Source: VAXT01 sp963850415
GTDB taxonomy: Bacteria > Actinomycetota > Thermoleophilia > Gaiellales > Gaiellaceae
NCBI GenBank assembly: GCA_963850415.1
Contig: CAWKLE010000002.1
Span: forward strand, 186,001 to 250,000
Direction of reading: 5' to 3'
DNA length: 64,000 bases
Below are positions 54,509 to 61,993 of this stretch, piece after piece (position 1 is the stretch's first letter; every line of letters starts with the position of its first letter). The notes beneath the pieces are model-generated. The model was given only the letters and a program-made list of their open reading frames with translations. It was not told the DNA's origin and made no database searches. Both the position numbers and the translations under genes were made by a program.

Positions 54509-54716
54509 TGCAAGCGTTCTGCAAGCATCGGGCTTCGGCTGGGATGTCAGCGTGTTCCGCCTAAATGCGCGGCCGCCGCCGAAAACTGGCTCCGATCCTG
54601 CATTTCGGCGGAACGAGGCGGAACGCGTGTACATAATCGAGGCGGCTCATAACCCGGAGGTCGCAGGTTCAAATCCTGCCCCCGCTACTGAGAAAGGCCC
54701 CGGAAACGGGGTTTTT
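54509..54716 (+). repeat. Cassette-end repeat 3: arm, tRNA-fMet 3' fragment, terminator
   Basis: The arm starts with TGCAAGCGTTCTGCAAGC at 54509-54526. Inverted repeat GTTCCGCCTAAATGC (54554-54568) faces GCATTTCGGCGGAAC (54600-54614) with one mismatch. The tRNA fragment is at 54644-54687, 135 nt from the arm start. The terminator is AAAGGCCCCG/CGGGGTTTTT. Confidence 0.87.
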
Positions 54717-54987
54717 CGCTTATCGAGCGACCCACGCGGTCGCCACTCAGCCGATGCATACGCCCTGGAGGACAAGCCCAGTGAATTCGCCCGAAGTGCG
54801 CGCCGCTCTCTTGGATCGATCGGGTCGTGACGGTGCCACTTGACGGTGCCGTTACCTCGCGATTTCGCCTCGCCATACGGGTTTGCACCACGCGCATGAC
54901 GGCGTGACGAGCCTGAGGCGCGCCGTCACGGGGAGGGACGTTTAGCCGACACTCTTGGGATCGTCAAAACGTGAGCAGCGGAGATGG

Positions 54988-55023
54988 CTGCGGACAACTA
55001 TGCGGTTGAGTAGTTGTCCGCAG
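54988..55023. promoter_or_regulatory. 13-bp perfect inverted repeat upstream of ArsR gene
   Basis: CTGCGGACAACTA (54988-55000) and TAGTTGTCCGCAG (55011-55023) flank a 10-nt spacer, 59 nt before the arsR-like start. It may be the autoregulatory operator of the thiol-redox operon, or an RNA hairpin. The interval 54717-54987 has no visible gene. Confidence 0.6.
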
Positions 55024-55081
55024 TCGGAGTCAGCGCCGCTGCGGATGTGGCGGCCCTGCGTGTGCCGGAACATACGAGTCG

Positions 55082-55414
55082 ATGTCTCAGCACCCGCTCC
55101 CCGATGAACTGATCGAGCTGATCGCGCGCCGCTTCCAGGTTCTCGCCGACCCGACCCGGATCAAGCTGCTCGACCTGCTCCGCGACCGCGAGGCGAGCGT
55201 GCAGCAGCTGACGGAAATGGTCGGATCGACCCAGCAGAACGTCTCCAAGCACCTCGGTGTCCTGCGGCAGGAGGCGATCGTCCGCCGCACGAAGCGCGGC
55301 AACTACTCCCACTACTCGATCGTCGACGAAGGCGTGTTCGCCCTCTGCGAAGATGTCTGCGACGGACTCACGCACCAGTACGAGTCCCTTCGCGAGCTCG
55401 TCGGCGCCGGGTGA
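55082..55414 (+). CDS. ArsR-family transcriptional regulator
   Basis: The 110-residue winged-helix protein has FQVLADPTRIKLLDLLRDRE and GSTQQNVSKHLGVLRQEAIVRRTK (in part), the ArsR core. It does not show the classical ELCVCDL metal site. Cysteines occur only at CEDVC near residue 88, which could be a thiol/persulfide sensor pair. It leads a seven-gene + strand operon of redox proteins. ATG at 55082. Confidence 0.88.
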   Translation: MSQHPLPDELIELIARRFQVLADPTRIKLLDLLRDREASVQQLTEMVGSTQQNVSKHLGVLRQEAIVRRTKRGNYSHYSIVDEGVFALCEDVCDGLTHQYESLRELVGAG

Positions 55415-55420
55415 GCCTCG

Positions 55421-55753
55421 ATGCTCGAGCTCTTCCAGACCGAGTGGTGCCCCGCCTCGCGGCTGGTTCGCCAGCGCCTGACCGAGCTCGGCCTCGACTA
55501 CGTGAATCGCCAAGTGCCGGTCGAGCGTGAAGCGCGGACTGCGCTGCGGGAGCTGACGGGGGCCGACACGATCCCAACGCTGCGGCTGGAAAACGGCTCG
55601 GTGATCGTCGGCGAGGAGAACGTGCTCGCGTACCTCGGAGAGCACATCGCCGAATCACCGAATGCCGAATCGCATCGACGGAAGGCGGAAAGGGCGCGCC
55701 GTCGCTACCTGGAGGAGGAGTGCGAATGCCCCCCACAGCTGGCTACACGCTGA
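55421..55753 (+). CDS. Monothiol glutaredoxin/GST-N-like protein
   Basis: The 110-residue protein has a thioredoxin-fold start MLELFQTEWCPASRLVRQRL with a C-x-x-S active site and cis-Pro in DTIPTLRLENG, typical of glutaredoxin or GST N-terminal domains. The C-terminal helix is Glu/Arg rich and ends with a CEC pair. It likely handles mixed disulfides. Its end overlaps the DUF302 start. Confidence 0.75.
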   Translation: MLELFQTEWCPASRLVRQRLTELGLDYVNRQVPVEREARTALRELTGADTIPTLRLENGSVIVGEENVLAYLGEHIAESPNAESHRRKAERARRRYLEEECECPPQLATR

Positions 55754-56151
55754 GCGAGGCGACCGGTCTGCCGTTCCGTGAGGCGGTCGAGCGCGTCCGA
55801 GACGAGCTTCGCGCGGAAGGCTTCGGCGTTCTCTGCGAGATCGATGTTCAGGCGACCCTGAGGGAGAAGCTCGGGATCGAGCGCGAGCCGTACACGATCC
55901 TCGGCGCCTGCAATCCGACGCTCGCCCACGAAGCGCTCGAGGCCGAGCCCGATCTCGGTGTGCTCCTTCCCTGCAACGTGATCGTCTATCGGACCGAGGG
56001 CCGGACACACGTCTCGGCGGTCAACGCCGAACGGATGCTGTCGATCGTCGGCGGCGAGCAGCTCGCTCCGATCGCGACCGAGGTGACCCGGCGGCTCGCC
56101 GACGTCGTCGCTCGCACAGCCGGCAAAGCCGCCACCCACGCGACCGGTTAG
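55726..56151 (+). CDS. DUF302 family protein
   Basis: The 141-residue protein has the DUF302 pattern: PFREAVERVRDELRAEGFGVLCEIDVQATL (in part), YTILGACNPTLAHEALEAEPDLGVLLPCNVIVY (in part). The Cys in GACNP and LLPCNV are typical. Function unknown; often found with redox or sulfur genes. The ATG at 55726 follows GGAGGAG. An earlier GTG is less well placed. Confidence 0.83.
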   Translation: MPPTAGYTLSEATGLPFREAVERVRDELRAEGFGVLCEIDVQATLREKLGIEREPYTILGACNPTLAHEALEAEPDLGVLLPCNVIVYRTEGRTHVSAVNAERMLSIVGGEQLAPIATEVTRRLADVVARTAGKAATHATG

Positions 56152-56160
56152 GAGGCCGAA

Positions 56161-56379
56161 ATGACCAAGAACATGAACACACTCGACCGAGCTCTTCGCG
56201 CTTTCGTTGTCGCACCGCTGCTCGTGATCACCACGCTCTTCGTCGGCACCGGCACGATCCTCGGTGCCGTCCTACTCTTGCTGGCGGCCGTGCTGCTCGC
56301 GACAGCCGTAGTTGGCTTCTGCCCGCTCTACGCCTTGTTCCACCTGAACACCCGCGGCCAGCAACCGCTACCCCACTGA
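56161..56379 (+). CDS. DUF2892 (YgaP-like) membrane protein
   Basis: The 72-residue protein has a short basic N-terminus (NMNTLDRALRAFV) and two membrane helices (LLVITTLFVGTGTILGAVL and LLAAVLLATAVVGFCPLYALF, in part), ending with the family's GFCPLYxLFxL motif. DUF2892 is the membrane part of YgaP rhodaneses. ATG after GGAGG at 56161. Confidence 0.86.
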   Translation: MTKNMNTLDRALRAFVVAPLLVITTLFVGTGTILGAVLLLLAAVLLATAVVGFCPLYALFHLNTRGQQPLPH

Positions 56380-56396
56380 AGGAGTGATCCCTCGAC

Positions 56397-56960
56397 ATGG
56401 ATGTGACCAGCGAAACCTTCGAGCGGGACGTGCTCGAGCTCTCGCACGAACGTCCCGTGGTCGTCGACTTCTGGGCGGGCTGGTGCGGCCCGTGCATGAT
56501 GCTCACCCCGGTGCTCGAGCGGGAGGCCCAGGAGCGCGAGGGAGAGCTCACGCTTGCGAAGGTCGACGTCGACGCCGATCCTGAGCTCGCGACTCGGTAC
56601 CAGATCCAGGGCATCCCCGCCGTCAAGGCCTTTCGCGACGGCCAAGTCGTGCAGGAGTTCGTTGGCGTCCTGCCGCCCGGGGCGGTCGCCCAGTTCCTGG
56701 ACGAGCTGACGGGCCCAAGCGCTGCCGAACGGTTGATCTCCGAGCTGACGGCAGCCGGCGAGCTCCCCGAAGTAGTCGACGCGCTCGAGCACGGAGAGCA
56801 GGAGCGTGCACTCGAGCTGCTGCTCGAGGCGATCGCCGCCTCCGAGGACGACCGCCGCGAGAAGCTGATCACGCTTACCGTCGGCCTCTTCGGCGACCTC
56901 GGCCACGAGCACCCGCTCACGATGCGCTACCGGCGGCGACTTGCCGCCAGCCTCTACTGA
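56397..56960 (+). CDS. Thioredoxin with C-terminal TPR-like domain (CnoX/YbbN-like)
   Basis: The 187-residue protein has a thioredoxin domain with VVVDFWAGWCGPCMM (active-site CGPC near residue 31) and cis-Pro in GIPAVKAF, followed by a helical domain of about 75 residues (ELPEVVDALEHGEQERALELLLEAI, in part), as in CnoX/YbbN holdases. It would reduce disulfides and protect clients from oxidation. Start after AAGGAG. Confidence 0.85.
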   Translation: MDVTSETFERDVLELSHERPVVVDFWAGWCGPCMMLTPVLEREAQEREGELTLAKVDVDADPELATRYQIQGIPAVKAFRDGQVVQEFVGVLPPGAVAQFLDELTGPSAAERLISELTAAGELPEVVDALEHGEQERALELLLEAIAASEDDRREKLITLTVGLFGDLGHEHPLTMRYRRRLAASLY

Positions 56961-57427
56961 TGAGCGCCACCGTCACAACATCCACCGTCCGGCCGAAGGA
57001 GTTTCACTTCCCGCTCACGGTCGAGTGGAGCAGTGGCCGCCGCGTTGCCGCCCGCGTCGAAGGCAAGCCTGCGATCCAGATCGCACCGCCGCCCGTCTTT
57101 CACGGCGGCGACGATCCGGCAATCTGGAGTCCAGAGGATTTCTTCGTCGCAGCGGCGGCCTCGTGTCTGGCGGTCACCTTCACCGGGCTCGCCGCCCGGG
57201 CCGACCTGCGCTACAGCAGCCTGACCGTCGACGCCGACGGCGTGTGCGGTCTACGGAGCGACGGGCGCTTCGGCTTCACGCGTTTGCTGCTGCGGCTCGA
57301 GCTCGAAACGGACGCCCCCCAGGAGTCGCTGGCGAGGCGACTGGCCGAGCAGGCCGAGGAGACCTGCCTCGTCTCTGCCTCGCTCGACGTACCGGTCGAG
57401 ACCGTCCTCGAGGTGCACCACGCGTAG
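56960..57427 (+). CDS. OsmC-family peroxiredoxin-like protein
   Basis: The 155-residue protein has the OsmC/Ohr fold: PPPVFHGGDDPAIWSPEDFFVAAAASCLAVTFTGLA (in part), with the first conserved Cys in ASCLA, and a second near CLVSASLDVPVE. Such proteins reduce hydroperoxides. ATG at 56960 overlaps the thioredoxin stop (ATGA). Confidence 0.84.
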   Translation: MSATVTTSTVRPKEFHFPLTVEWSSGRRVAARVEGKPAIQIAPPPVFHGGDDPAIWSPEDFFVAAAASCLAVTFTGLAARADLRYSSLTVDADGVCGLRSDGRFGFTRLLLRLELETDAPQESLARRLAEQAEETCLVSASLDVPVETVLEVHHA

Positions 57428-57440
57428 CCCGCCTCATCCG

Positions 57441-58841
57441 CTGCAGCCGGAGACGGAGGCTGTCGAGCCCTCGCTCGAGGAGCTGCGGCGTACGGAGTTC
57501 GCCCGTCTCGAAGCCGGCGGGCACGTCTACCTCGACTACACGGGCGCGGGCCTCTACGCCGACTCGCAGCTCGCCGAGCATCTCGAGCTCCTCCGCAGCA
57601 GCGTGTTCGGGAACCCGCACTCGCTCAATCCGACCTCGGCCACCATGACCGAGCTGGTCGATTCGGCGCGGGCGGCGGTGCTCTTCTTTTTCCGCGCCTC
57701 GCCCGAGGAGTACGTCGCGATCTTTACGCCGAACGCGACTGGGGCTCTCCGCCTGGTCGGCGAGGCGTACCCGTTCCATGTTGGTGACCGGTTCCTGCTC
57801 ACCTTCGACAATCACAACTCAGTCAACGGCATCCGCGAGTTCGCCAGAGCGCGAGGTGCTGAGACCACCTACGTGCCGAGCGTGCCCACTGAGTTGCGCG
57901 TGGACGAGCGGATGCTGCCCCGCTACCTGACCGACGTGGGCGGCGAGCACCACAACCTCTTTGCCTATCCAGCCCAGTCGAACTTCTCCGGTGTGCAACA
58001 TCCGCTCGCCTGGATCGAGCAGGCGCACCAGCACGGCTGGGACGTCCTTCTCGACGCCGCTGCATACGTGCCTACCAACCGGCTCGACCTCTCCCATTTC
58101 AAGCCGGACTTCGTCGCCCTCTCTTTCTACAAGATGTTCGGCTGGCCGACCGGCGTCGGCGCGCTGATCGCGCGCCGAGACGCGCTCGCCAGCCTCGAGC
58201 GTCCGTGGTTCTCGGGTGGGACGATCGTCGCCGCCTTCGTCCAGCGTGAGTGGTACCAGTCCGCTCCGGGCGCGGCCCACTTCGAGGACGGCACCGTCAA
58301 CTTCCTCAACCTGCCCGCGGTCGAAATCGGCCTACGCCTCCTCGATCGGATCGGGATCGAGGTGATCCACCGGCACGCCCGGTCGCTCGCGCGCTCGCTC
58401 CTCGACGTGCTGGGCTCGCTCCAGCACTCCGACGGCTCGCCCGCTGCACGCATCTACGGGCCGCGCAATCTCGAGGCTCGCGGTGCCACCGTCGCTTTCA
58501 ACTTTCTCCACCCCGACGGCCGCGTTGTCGACGAGCGCTACGTCGATCGCGTCGCACGCCGGCACATGATCTCGCTGCGGACCGGCTGCTTCTGCAACCC
58601 AGGTGCCGGCGAGGTCGCTTTCACGATCTCGCGCGAGACGCTGGTCGGCGGTGAGTTCGGCGAGGGGATGACGCTCGACGACTACATCGAGGCGATCGGA
58701 CTACCCTCGGCCGGTGCCGTCCGCGCATCGCTGGGCATAGCCTCGAACCGGGCCGACATTGAGCGGTTCGCCGAGTTCGCCCATGAGTTCGTCGACCTCC
58801 GCGCGGTGCCGGACGACTTGCCGCCTCGCAGCGCCTGCTGA
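57441..58841 (+). CDS. Class V aminotransferase (cysteine desulfurase-like), start uncertain
   Basis: The protein has the fold-type I PLP enzyme pattern: HVYLDYTGAGLYADSQ near the start, SVFGNPHSLNP, FTPNATGALRLVGEA, the Lys of SFYKMFGWPTGVGALI, and a Cys-rich tail GCFCNPGAGE typical of SufS/MoCo-sulfurase relatives. The coding frame clearly runs upstream of the first GTG (57603), but no ATG/GTG/TTG precedes it. I place the start near the CTG at 57441; a 5' error is possible. It may supply persulfide sulfur to the operon's thiol proteins. Confidence 0.75.
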   Translation: MQPETEAVEPSLEELRRTEFARLEAGGHVYLDYTGAGLYADSQLAEHLELLRSSVFGNPHSLNPTSATMTELVDSARAAVLFFFRASPEEYVAIFTPNATGALRLVGEAYPFHVGDRFLLTFDNHNSVNGIREFARARGAETTYVPSVPTELRVDERMLPRYLTDVGGEHHNLFAYPAQSNFSGVQHPLAWIEQAHQHGWDVLLDAAAYVPTNRLDLSHFKPDFVALSFYKMFGWPTGVGALIARRDALASLERPWFSGGTIVAAFVQREWYQSAPGAAHFEDGTVNFLNLPAVEIGLRLLDRIGIEVIHRHARSLARSLLDVLGSLQHSDGSPAARIYGPRNLEARGATVAFNFLHPDGRVVDERYVDRVARRHMISLRTGCFCNPGAGEVAFTISRETLVGGEFGEGMTLDDYIEAIGLPSAGAVRASLGIASNRADIERFAEFAHEFVDLRAVPDDLPPRSAC

Positions 58842-58950
58842 TCCGATCGGAACGTGAAGGCGCTGCGCTAGGGCTGCCGTTCGCCTATCGCTAGGCTCGG
58901 GGCGTCGCCCGCACGTCCTCACCGGCCGCCTCAACGGTCTCGTAAACGAG

Positions 58951-59157
58951 TGCAAGCGTTCTGCAAGCGATGCGCTTCCGCGGCGATGTCACCGCGTTCC
59001 GCCTAAACGCACGCCCGCGGCCGAAAACTGGCTCCGAACCTGCATTTAGGCGGAACGAGGCGGAATACGTGTGCACGATCGAGGCGGCTCATAACCCGGA
59101 GGTCGCAGGTTCAAATCCTGCCCCCGCTACTGCGAAAGGCCCCGGAAACGGGGCCTT
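58951..59157 (+). repeat. Cassette-end repeat 4: arm, tRNA-fMet 3' fragment, terminator
   Basis: The arm starts TGCAAGCGTTCTGCAAGC at 58951. Inverted repeat CGTTCCGCCTAAACGC (58995-59010) faces GCATTTAGGCGGAACG (59042-59057) with one mismatch. The tRNA fragment is at 59086-59129, 135 nt from the arm start. Terminator AAAGGCCCCG/CGGGGCCTT follows. No gene is visible from 58842 to 59324. Confidence 0.88.
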
Positions 59158-59238
59158 CCCCTTTCGGGTCGCCTCGGGGCACAGCGAAACTCTGCCAAGG
59201 CAATGGACGGCGACGGCCTCGATCGGCGCACCACCATT

Positions 59239-59259
59239 CGCCAGTCGGGCCGACTGGCG
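59239..59259. terminator. Hairpin downstream of the accessory ferredoxin
   Basis: CGCCAGTCG (59239-59247) and CGACTGGCG (59251-59259) form a 9-bp stem with a 3-nt loop, about 66 nt past the 3' end of the reverse-strand ferredoxin gene. There is no U run, so a terminator role is only suggested. Confidence 0.4.
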
Positions 59260-59324
59260 GCTCACTCGCCGAAGGAGTTGGGCAGAGGATTCAGGCGGTA
59301 GCCGAACAGCTCCGCCGCGCCACG

Positions 59325-59528
59325 CTAGGCGTGCGCGACCGGGGTGGCGATTGAGAGTGCGCCGACGGGGCAGGCGTTACAAATCTGGTCAGCACGTTGT
59401 TCTTCGAGTTCGGGAATCAGGATGTGCGCGGTGCCGTGCTCGTCCAGTTCGACCGCTTCGGGGTCGAGTGCGACGCATTCGGCTGAGCCGATGCAGACAT
59501 CCGGGTCGACGATTGCGTGAACCAGCAT
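59325..59528 (-). CDS. Ferredoxin
   Basis: The 67-residue protein has DPDVCIGSAECVALDPEAV (C-x5-C) and ICNACPVGAL (C-x2-CP), as in small P450-type ferredoxins with [3Fe-4S] or [4Fe-4S] clusters. It lies 12 nt downstream of the ferredoxin reductase gene. It probably accepts electrons from that protein. ATG at 59528 after AGGAGGACAAC. Confidence 0.87.
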   Translation of the reverse strand: MLVHAIVDPDVCIGSAECVALDPEAVELDEHGTAHILIPELEEQRADQICNACPVGALSIATPVAHA

Positions 59529-59540
59529 GTGTTGTCCTCC

Positions 59541-60692
59541 TTAAGCATGGGTGGTGGCTAGTGATCGAGGTTTGGTTGAGGCGACGAGCTCGCGAGCCTC
59601 ACGCAGGCGCGCAGGCGCGTTGAGTAAGAGCACGCATGCGGGCGCGCCTCGCGCGTCGCGGCCGACGACGAGCCCATCGTCGTCCTGCCACTCGACGGCC
59701 GCGTCGCTGAGTCCGACCTGCTGGATGCGGAGACGGCCGACGTCGCTGAAGAAGTACGGCTCGCGCGTGTAGGGCGCCGTCGAACCGAGGATCGACTCGG
59801 CTACGTGGCGGCCGCTCCAGAACGCGTGATCCCAGTGCGGGATGCCGATGGCGCCCCAGCGTGGGTGCGGGAACGAGACGCAGTCGCCGCAGGCCCAGAA
59901 GCGCTCGCGCCCGATCACGCGCAGGCGCTCGTCCGCCGGTAGGGTCAGCGTCCTGGCGTCGGCGCCGGCGAGCTCGGGCAGGAGGCTCGAACGGAAGCCG
60001 GCGGCCGAGACGACGACGTCGCAGCGAAGATCGCCGTGCGTCGATGTGTGCACGACGGCGCCCTCGACATCGAAGCTCGCCGAGTCGATCTTGCACGAGC
60101 TGAGGAAGCGCACGCCGAGTCCGTCAAGCGCCGCGCGGGCTGAATCGGACACGCGCGGGAGGAATCGTGCGAGGGGGCGGTCGAGCATGTCGACGAGGAT
60201 CACGTCGTGCGCCGCCGCGAGCGTCGCAGCGGTTTCGGTGCCGATCAGCCCGGCACCGACCACGACGACGCGCCTGTGCGGGAGGGCCAGGTGCCGGGCG
60301 AGCGAGACGAGACCCGCCCCTGTCGTGTTCTCTTCGGCCTCCTCGAGCCCCGGAACGGGCGGCTTCGGGTAGCGAAGGCCGGTCGCCCAGACTAGTGTCG
60401 ACGCTTCGATCTCGAGCGGGCCGCCGCCATCCGAGCTGGTCACGACGAGACGGCGGCGCTCGAGGTCGCACGCAGTTACGACTCCGTCGACGTGTTCGAT
60501 GCCTCGCTCGGCGAGCTGCGCTGCGTCGGCAAGTAGTGGTACGCGACCCGTAACCAGCGCGCGCTTGGAGAGCGGCGGCCGATCGTGCGGAAGGCCCGGC
60601 CCAATCATCGTAACGGGGACTTCTCGCTCGGCGAGCCGGGCGGCGCACGCATACCCGGAGACGCCGTTGCCGACGACGACGACAGCACTCAT
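59541..60692 (-). CDS. FAD-dependent ferredoxin--NAD(P) reductase
   Basis: The 383-residue protein has the FAD motif VVVVGNGVSGYACAARLAER, the NAD motif VVVVGAGLIGTETAATLAAA, and ERFWACGDCVSFPHPRWG with the C-terminal domain of ferredoxin/rubredoxin reductases. ATG at 60692 is used; the longer upstream frame lacks a flavin fold. It would pass NAD(P)H electrons to the adjacent ferredoxin. Divergent from the flavin operon at 60923. Confidence 0.84.
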   Translation of the reverse strand: MSAVVVVGNGVSGYACAARLAEREVPVTMIGPGLPHDRPPLSKRALVTGRVPLLADAAQLAERGIEHVDGVVTACDLERRRLVVTSSDGGGPLEIEASTLVWATGLRYPKPPVPGLEEAEENTTGAGLVSLARHLALPHRRVVVVGAGLIGTETAATLAAAHDVILVDMLDRPLARFLPRVSDSARAALDGLGVRFLSSCKIDSASFDVEGAVVHTSTHGDLRCDVVVSAAGFRSSLLPELAGADARTLTLPADERLRVIGRERFWACGDCVSFPHPRWGAIGIPHWDHAFWSGRHVAESILGSTAPYTREPYFFSDVGRLRIQQVGLSDAAVEWQDDDGLVVGRDARGAPACVLLLNAPARLREARELVASTKPRSLATTHA

Positions 60693-60746
60693 GCGCCAAG
60701 TAGATCGCGTCCGGCCGCCGGGGGCATCGGGGGGTGCGCTGACCGG

Positions 60747-60813
60747 CTGCGGACAAAACCGCAGATGCGTGGGGCGTGGCTTCCCCGCCCGCCGCCTGCG
60801 GAAAAACCCGTAG
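60747..60813. promoter_or_regulatory. Two similar palindromes in a divergent promoter region
   Basis: CTGCGG-ACAAAA-CCGCAG at 60747-60764 and CTGCGG-AAAAAC-CCGTAG at 60796-60813, 49 bp apart, lie between the reductase gene and the divergent small-protein/ferric-reductase operon. Paired A-rich palindromes of this kind often bind one regulator that controls both directions. Confidence 0.5.
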
Positions 60814-60922
60814 CCGACATGCGTATCGCCGCCGATGGCCCGCGTCCCCGGTATGGCAATCATGGTGAATCGGGACGCGTGTACGGCTAGCGCTGACGCG
60901 AACCAAAGCCGAAAGGATCACC

Positions 60923-61141
60923 GTGGTTGCAGCGGCAAGCAATGGCCAAGGACCAAGCACCGTGAGTCGGCGCCAGCTGTTCGCGCTCGCAGCAGTGCTG
61001 GCGGCCACCACGCTAACCGGAGCCGCCGCCATCGCCGGCCTGACGCGAAGCGTTCCCGCTGCCCCCACGGCGCCGCGGGTCGGCCAGGTAATCACTCCCG
61101 CCGCGCCGGGTCCGCCGCGGCGCGTCGAGCCAGGAGACTGA
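60923..61141 (+). CDS. Small exported/membrane protein
   Basis: The 72-residue protein has an N-terminal hydrophobic helix (LFALAAVLAATTLTGAAAIAGL) and a Pro/Ala-rich tail. No family is recognised. It leads an operon of ferric-reductase and ApbE genes and parallels the small Pro/Ala protein at 33653. GTG at 60923. Confidence 0.5.
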   Translation: MVAAASNGQGPSTVSRRQLFALAAVLAATTLTGAAAIAGLTRSVPAAPTAPRVGQVITPAAPGPPRRVEPGD

Positions 61142-61142
61142 G

Positions 61143-61361
61143 ATGCGCCCCCTCTGGGCAACCGTCTTTGCGACCTGGGCGCTCTTCGCCGTCCTCGCCG
61201 TGCTGGCCTGGACCCGCCCGCAGCCAGCGACCACGCCGCAACCCATCCCGGGAGCCGTTGTCGTCACCGGCAAGAACGGCAAGAGCCATATCGTCGTTGT
61301 GCAGGGTCGCGCATCGACGTCGCACGCGACGACGCGGACCTCGCCCGTCCCGGCGGGATGA
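61143..61361 (+). CDS. Small membrane-anchored protein
   Basis: The 72-residue protein has one membrane helix (WATVFATWALFAVLAVLAW) and a short exported tail with no cysteines. It starts 1 nt after the previous stop, and its end overlaps the ferric-reductase-like gene by 4 bp (ATGA), so it is probably co-translated. Function unknown. Confidence 0.5.
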   Translation: MRPLWATVFATWALFAVLAVLAWTRPQPATTPQPIPGAVVVTGKNGKSHIVVVQGRASTSHATTRTSPVPAG

Positions 61362-61993
61362 TCGCCGCCCAGACAGCCGGTGTGCCGGTGGCCTGGCTCG
61401 TCGCGCGCGCTGCCGGCCTCGTCGCCTTCGCTCTGCTCACGGTCGCTGTCACGCTCGGTCTCGCCATAAGCACCAGGCTGCTCGGCAATAAGCGTGGCAA
61501 GTTGCTGCTCGGCTGGCACCAGACGCTTATGTGGACCGCCCTGGCAATGCTCGTCCTGCACGGGGGCGCCCTCGCAGTCGACCCGATCATGCGCTTCGGT
61601 TTCGTCGGCGTGCTCGTGCCGGGCGCCGCACCGTGGCGGCCCCTGCCCGTCGCCGCCGGCATCCTCACCGGATGGCTCATGCTCGCCCTTGCGGCCTCTT
61701 TCCATGTGCGTCGCCACATCGGCCAGCGCCGCTGGCGCCTCATGCACTACGCCAGCTTCGCGGCCTTCGCGATCGGCCTCTACCACGCCCTCAACGTCGG
61801 CACAGACCTCGTTGGGACGCGAGGCTTGATCTTCGCCGGGATCGTCTCGGCTCCAGTCGTATGGCTCGTCTTTGCACGCATCCTGATGCCGCGCCCCGGA
61901 GCGCGGCCGACGCCCGCTCGACCTGCACCGCCGGCACTCTCGAGGACCACAGAGCCCCAGCCCGAGGGCCACCGCGCCGCGGTGCCAGCATGA
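61358..61993 (+). CDS. Ferric-reductase-like transmembrane protein
   Basis: The 211-residue protein has about five or six helices with paired histidines suited to heme (LGWHQTLMWTALAMLVLHGGAL; MHYASFAAFAIGLYHALNVG, in part), like YedZ/ferric reductase domains. It lacks the exported C-terminal domain of its relative at 34905. The ATG at 61358 overlaps the preceding stop; its own stop overlaps apbE as ATGA. It probably moves electrons across the membrane to a flavinylated acceptor. Confidence 0.8.
   Translation: MIAAQTAGVPVAWLVARAAGLVAFALLTVAVTLGLAISTRLLGNKRGKLLLGWHQTLMWTALAMLVLHGGALAVDPIMRFGFVGVLVPGAAPWRPLPVAAGILTGWLMLALAASFHVRRHIGQRRWRLMHYASFAAFAIGLYHALNVGTDLVGTRGLIFAGIVSAPVVWLVFARILMPRPGARPTPARPAPPALSRTTEPQPEGHRAAVPA

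Noticed and set aside
54244..54652. Small frames on both strands before repeat 3
   Set aside because: No ribosome site, no family-like residues, and the + strand one reads into the repeat arm.
58970..59623. 217-codon + strand frame through cassette repeat 4
   Set aside because: It consists of repeat and tRNA sequence, then antisense of the ferredoxin and reductase genes, with no domain.
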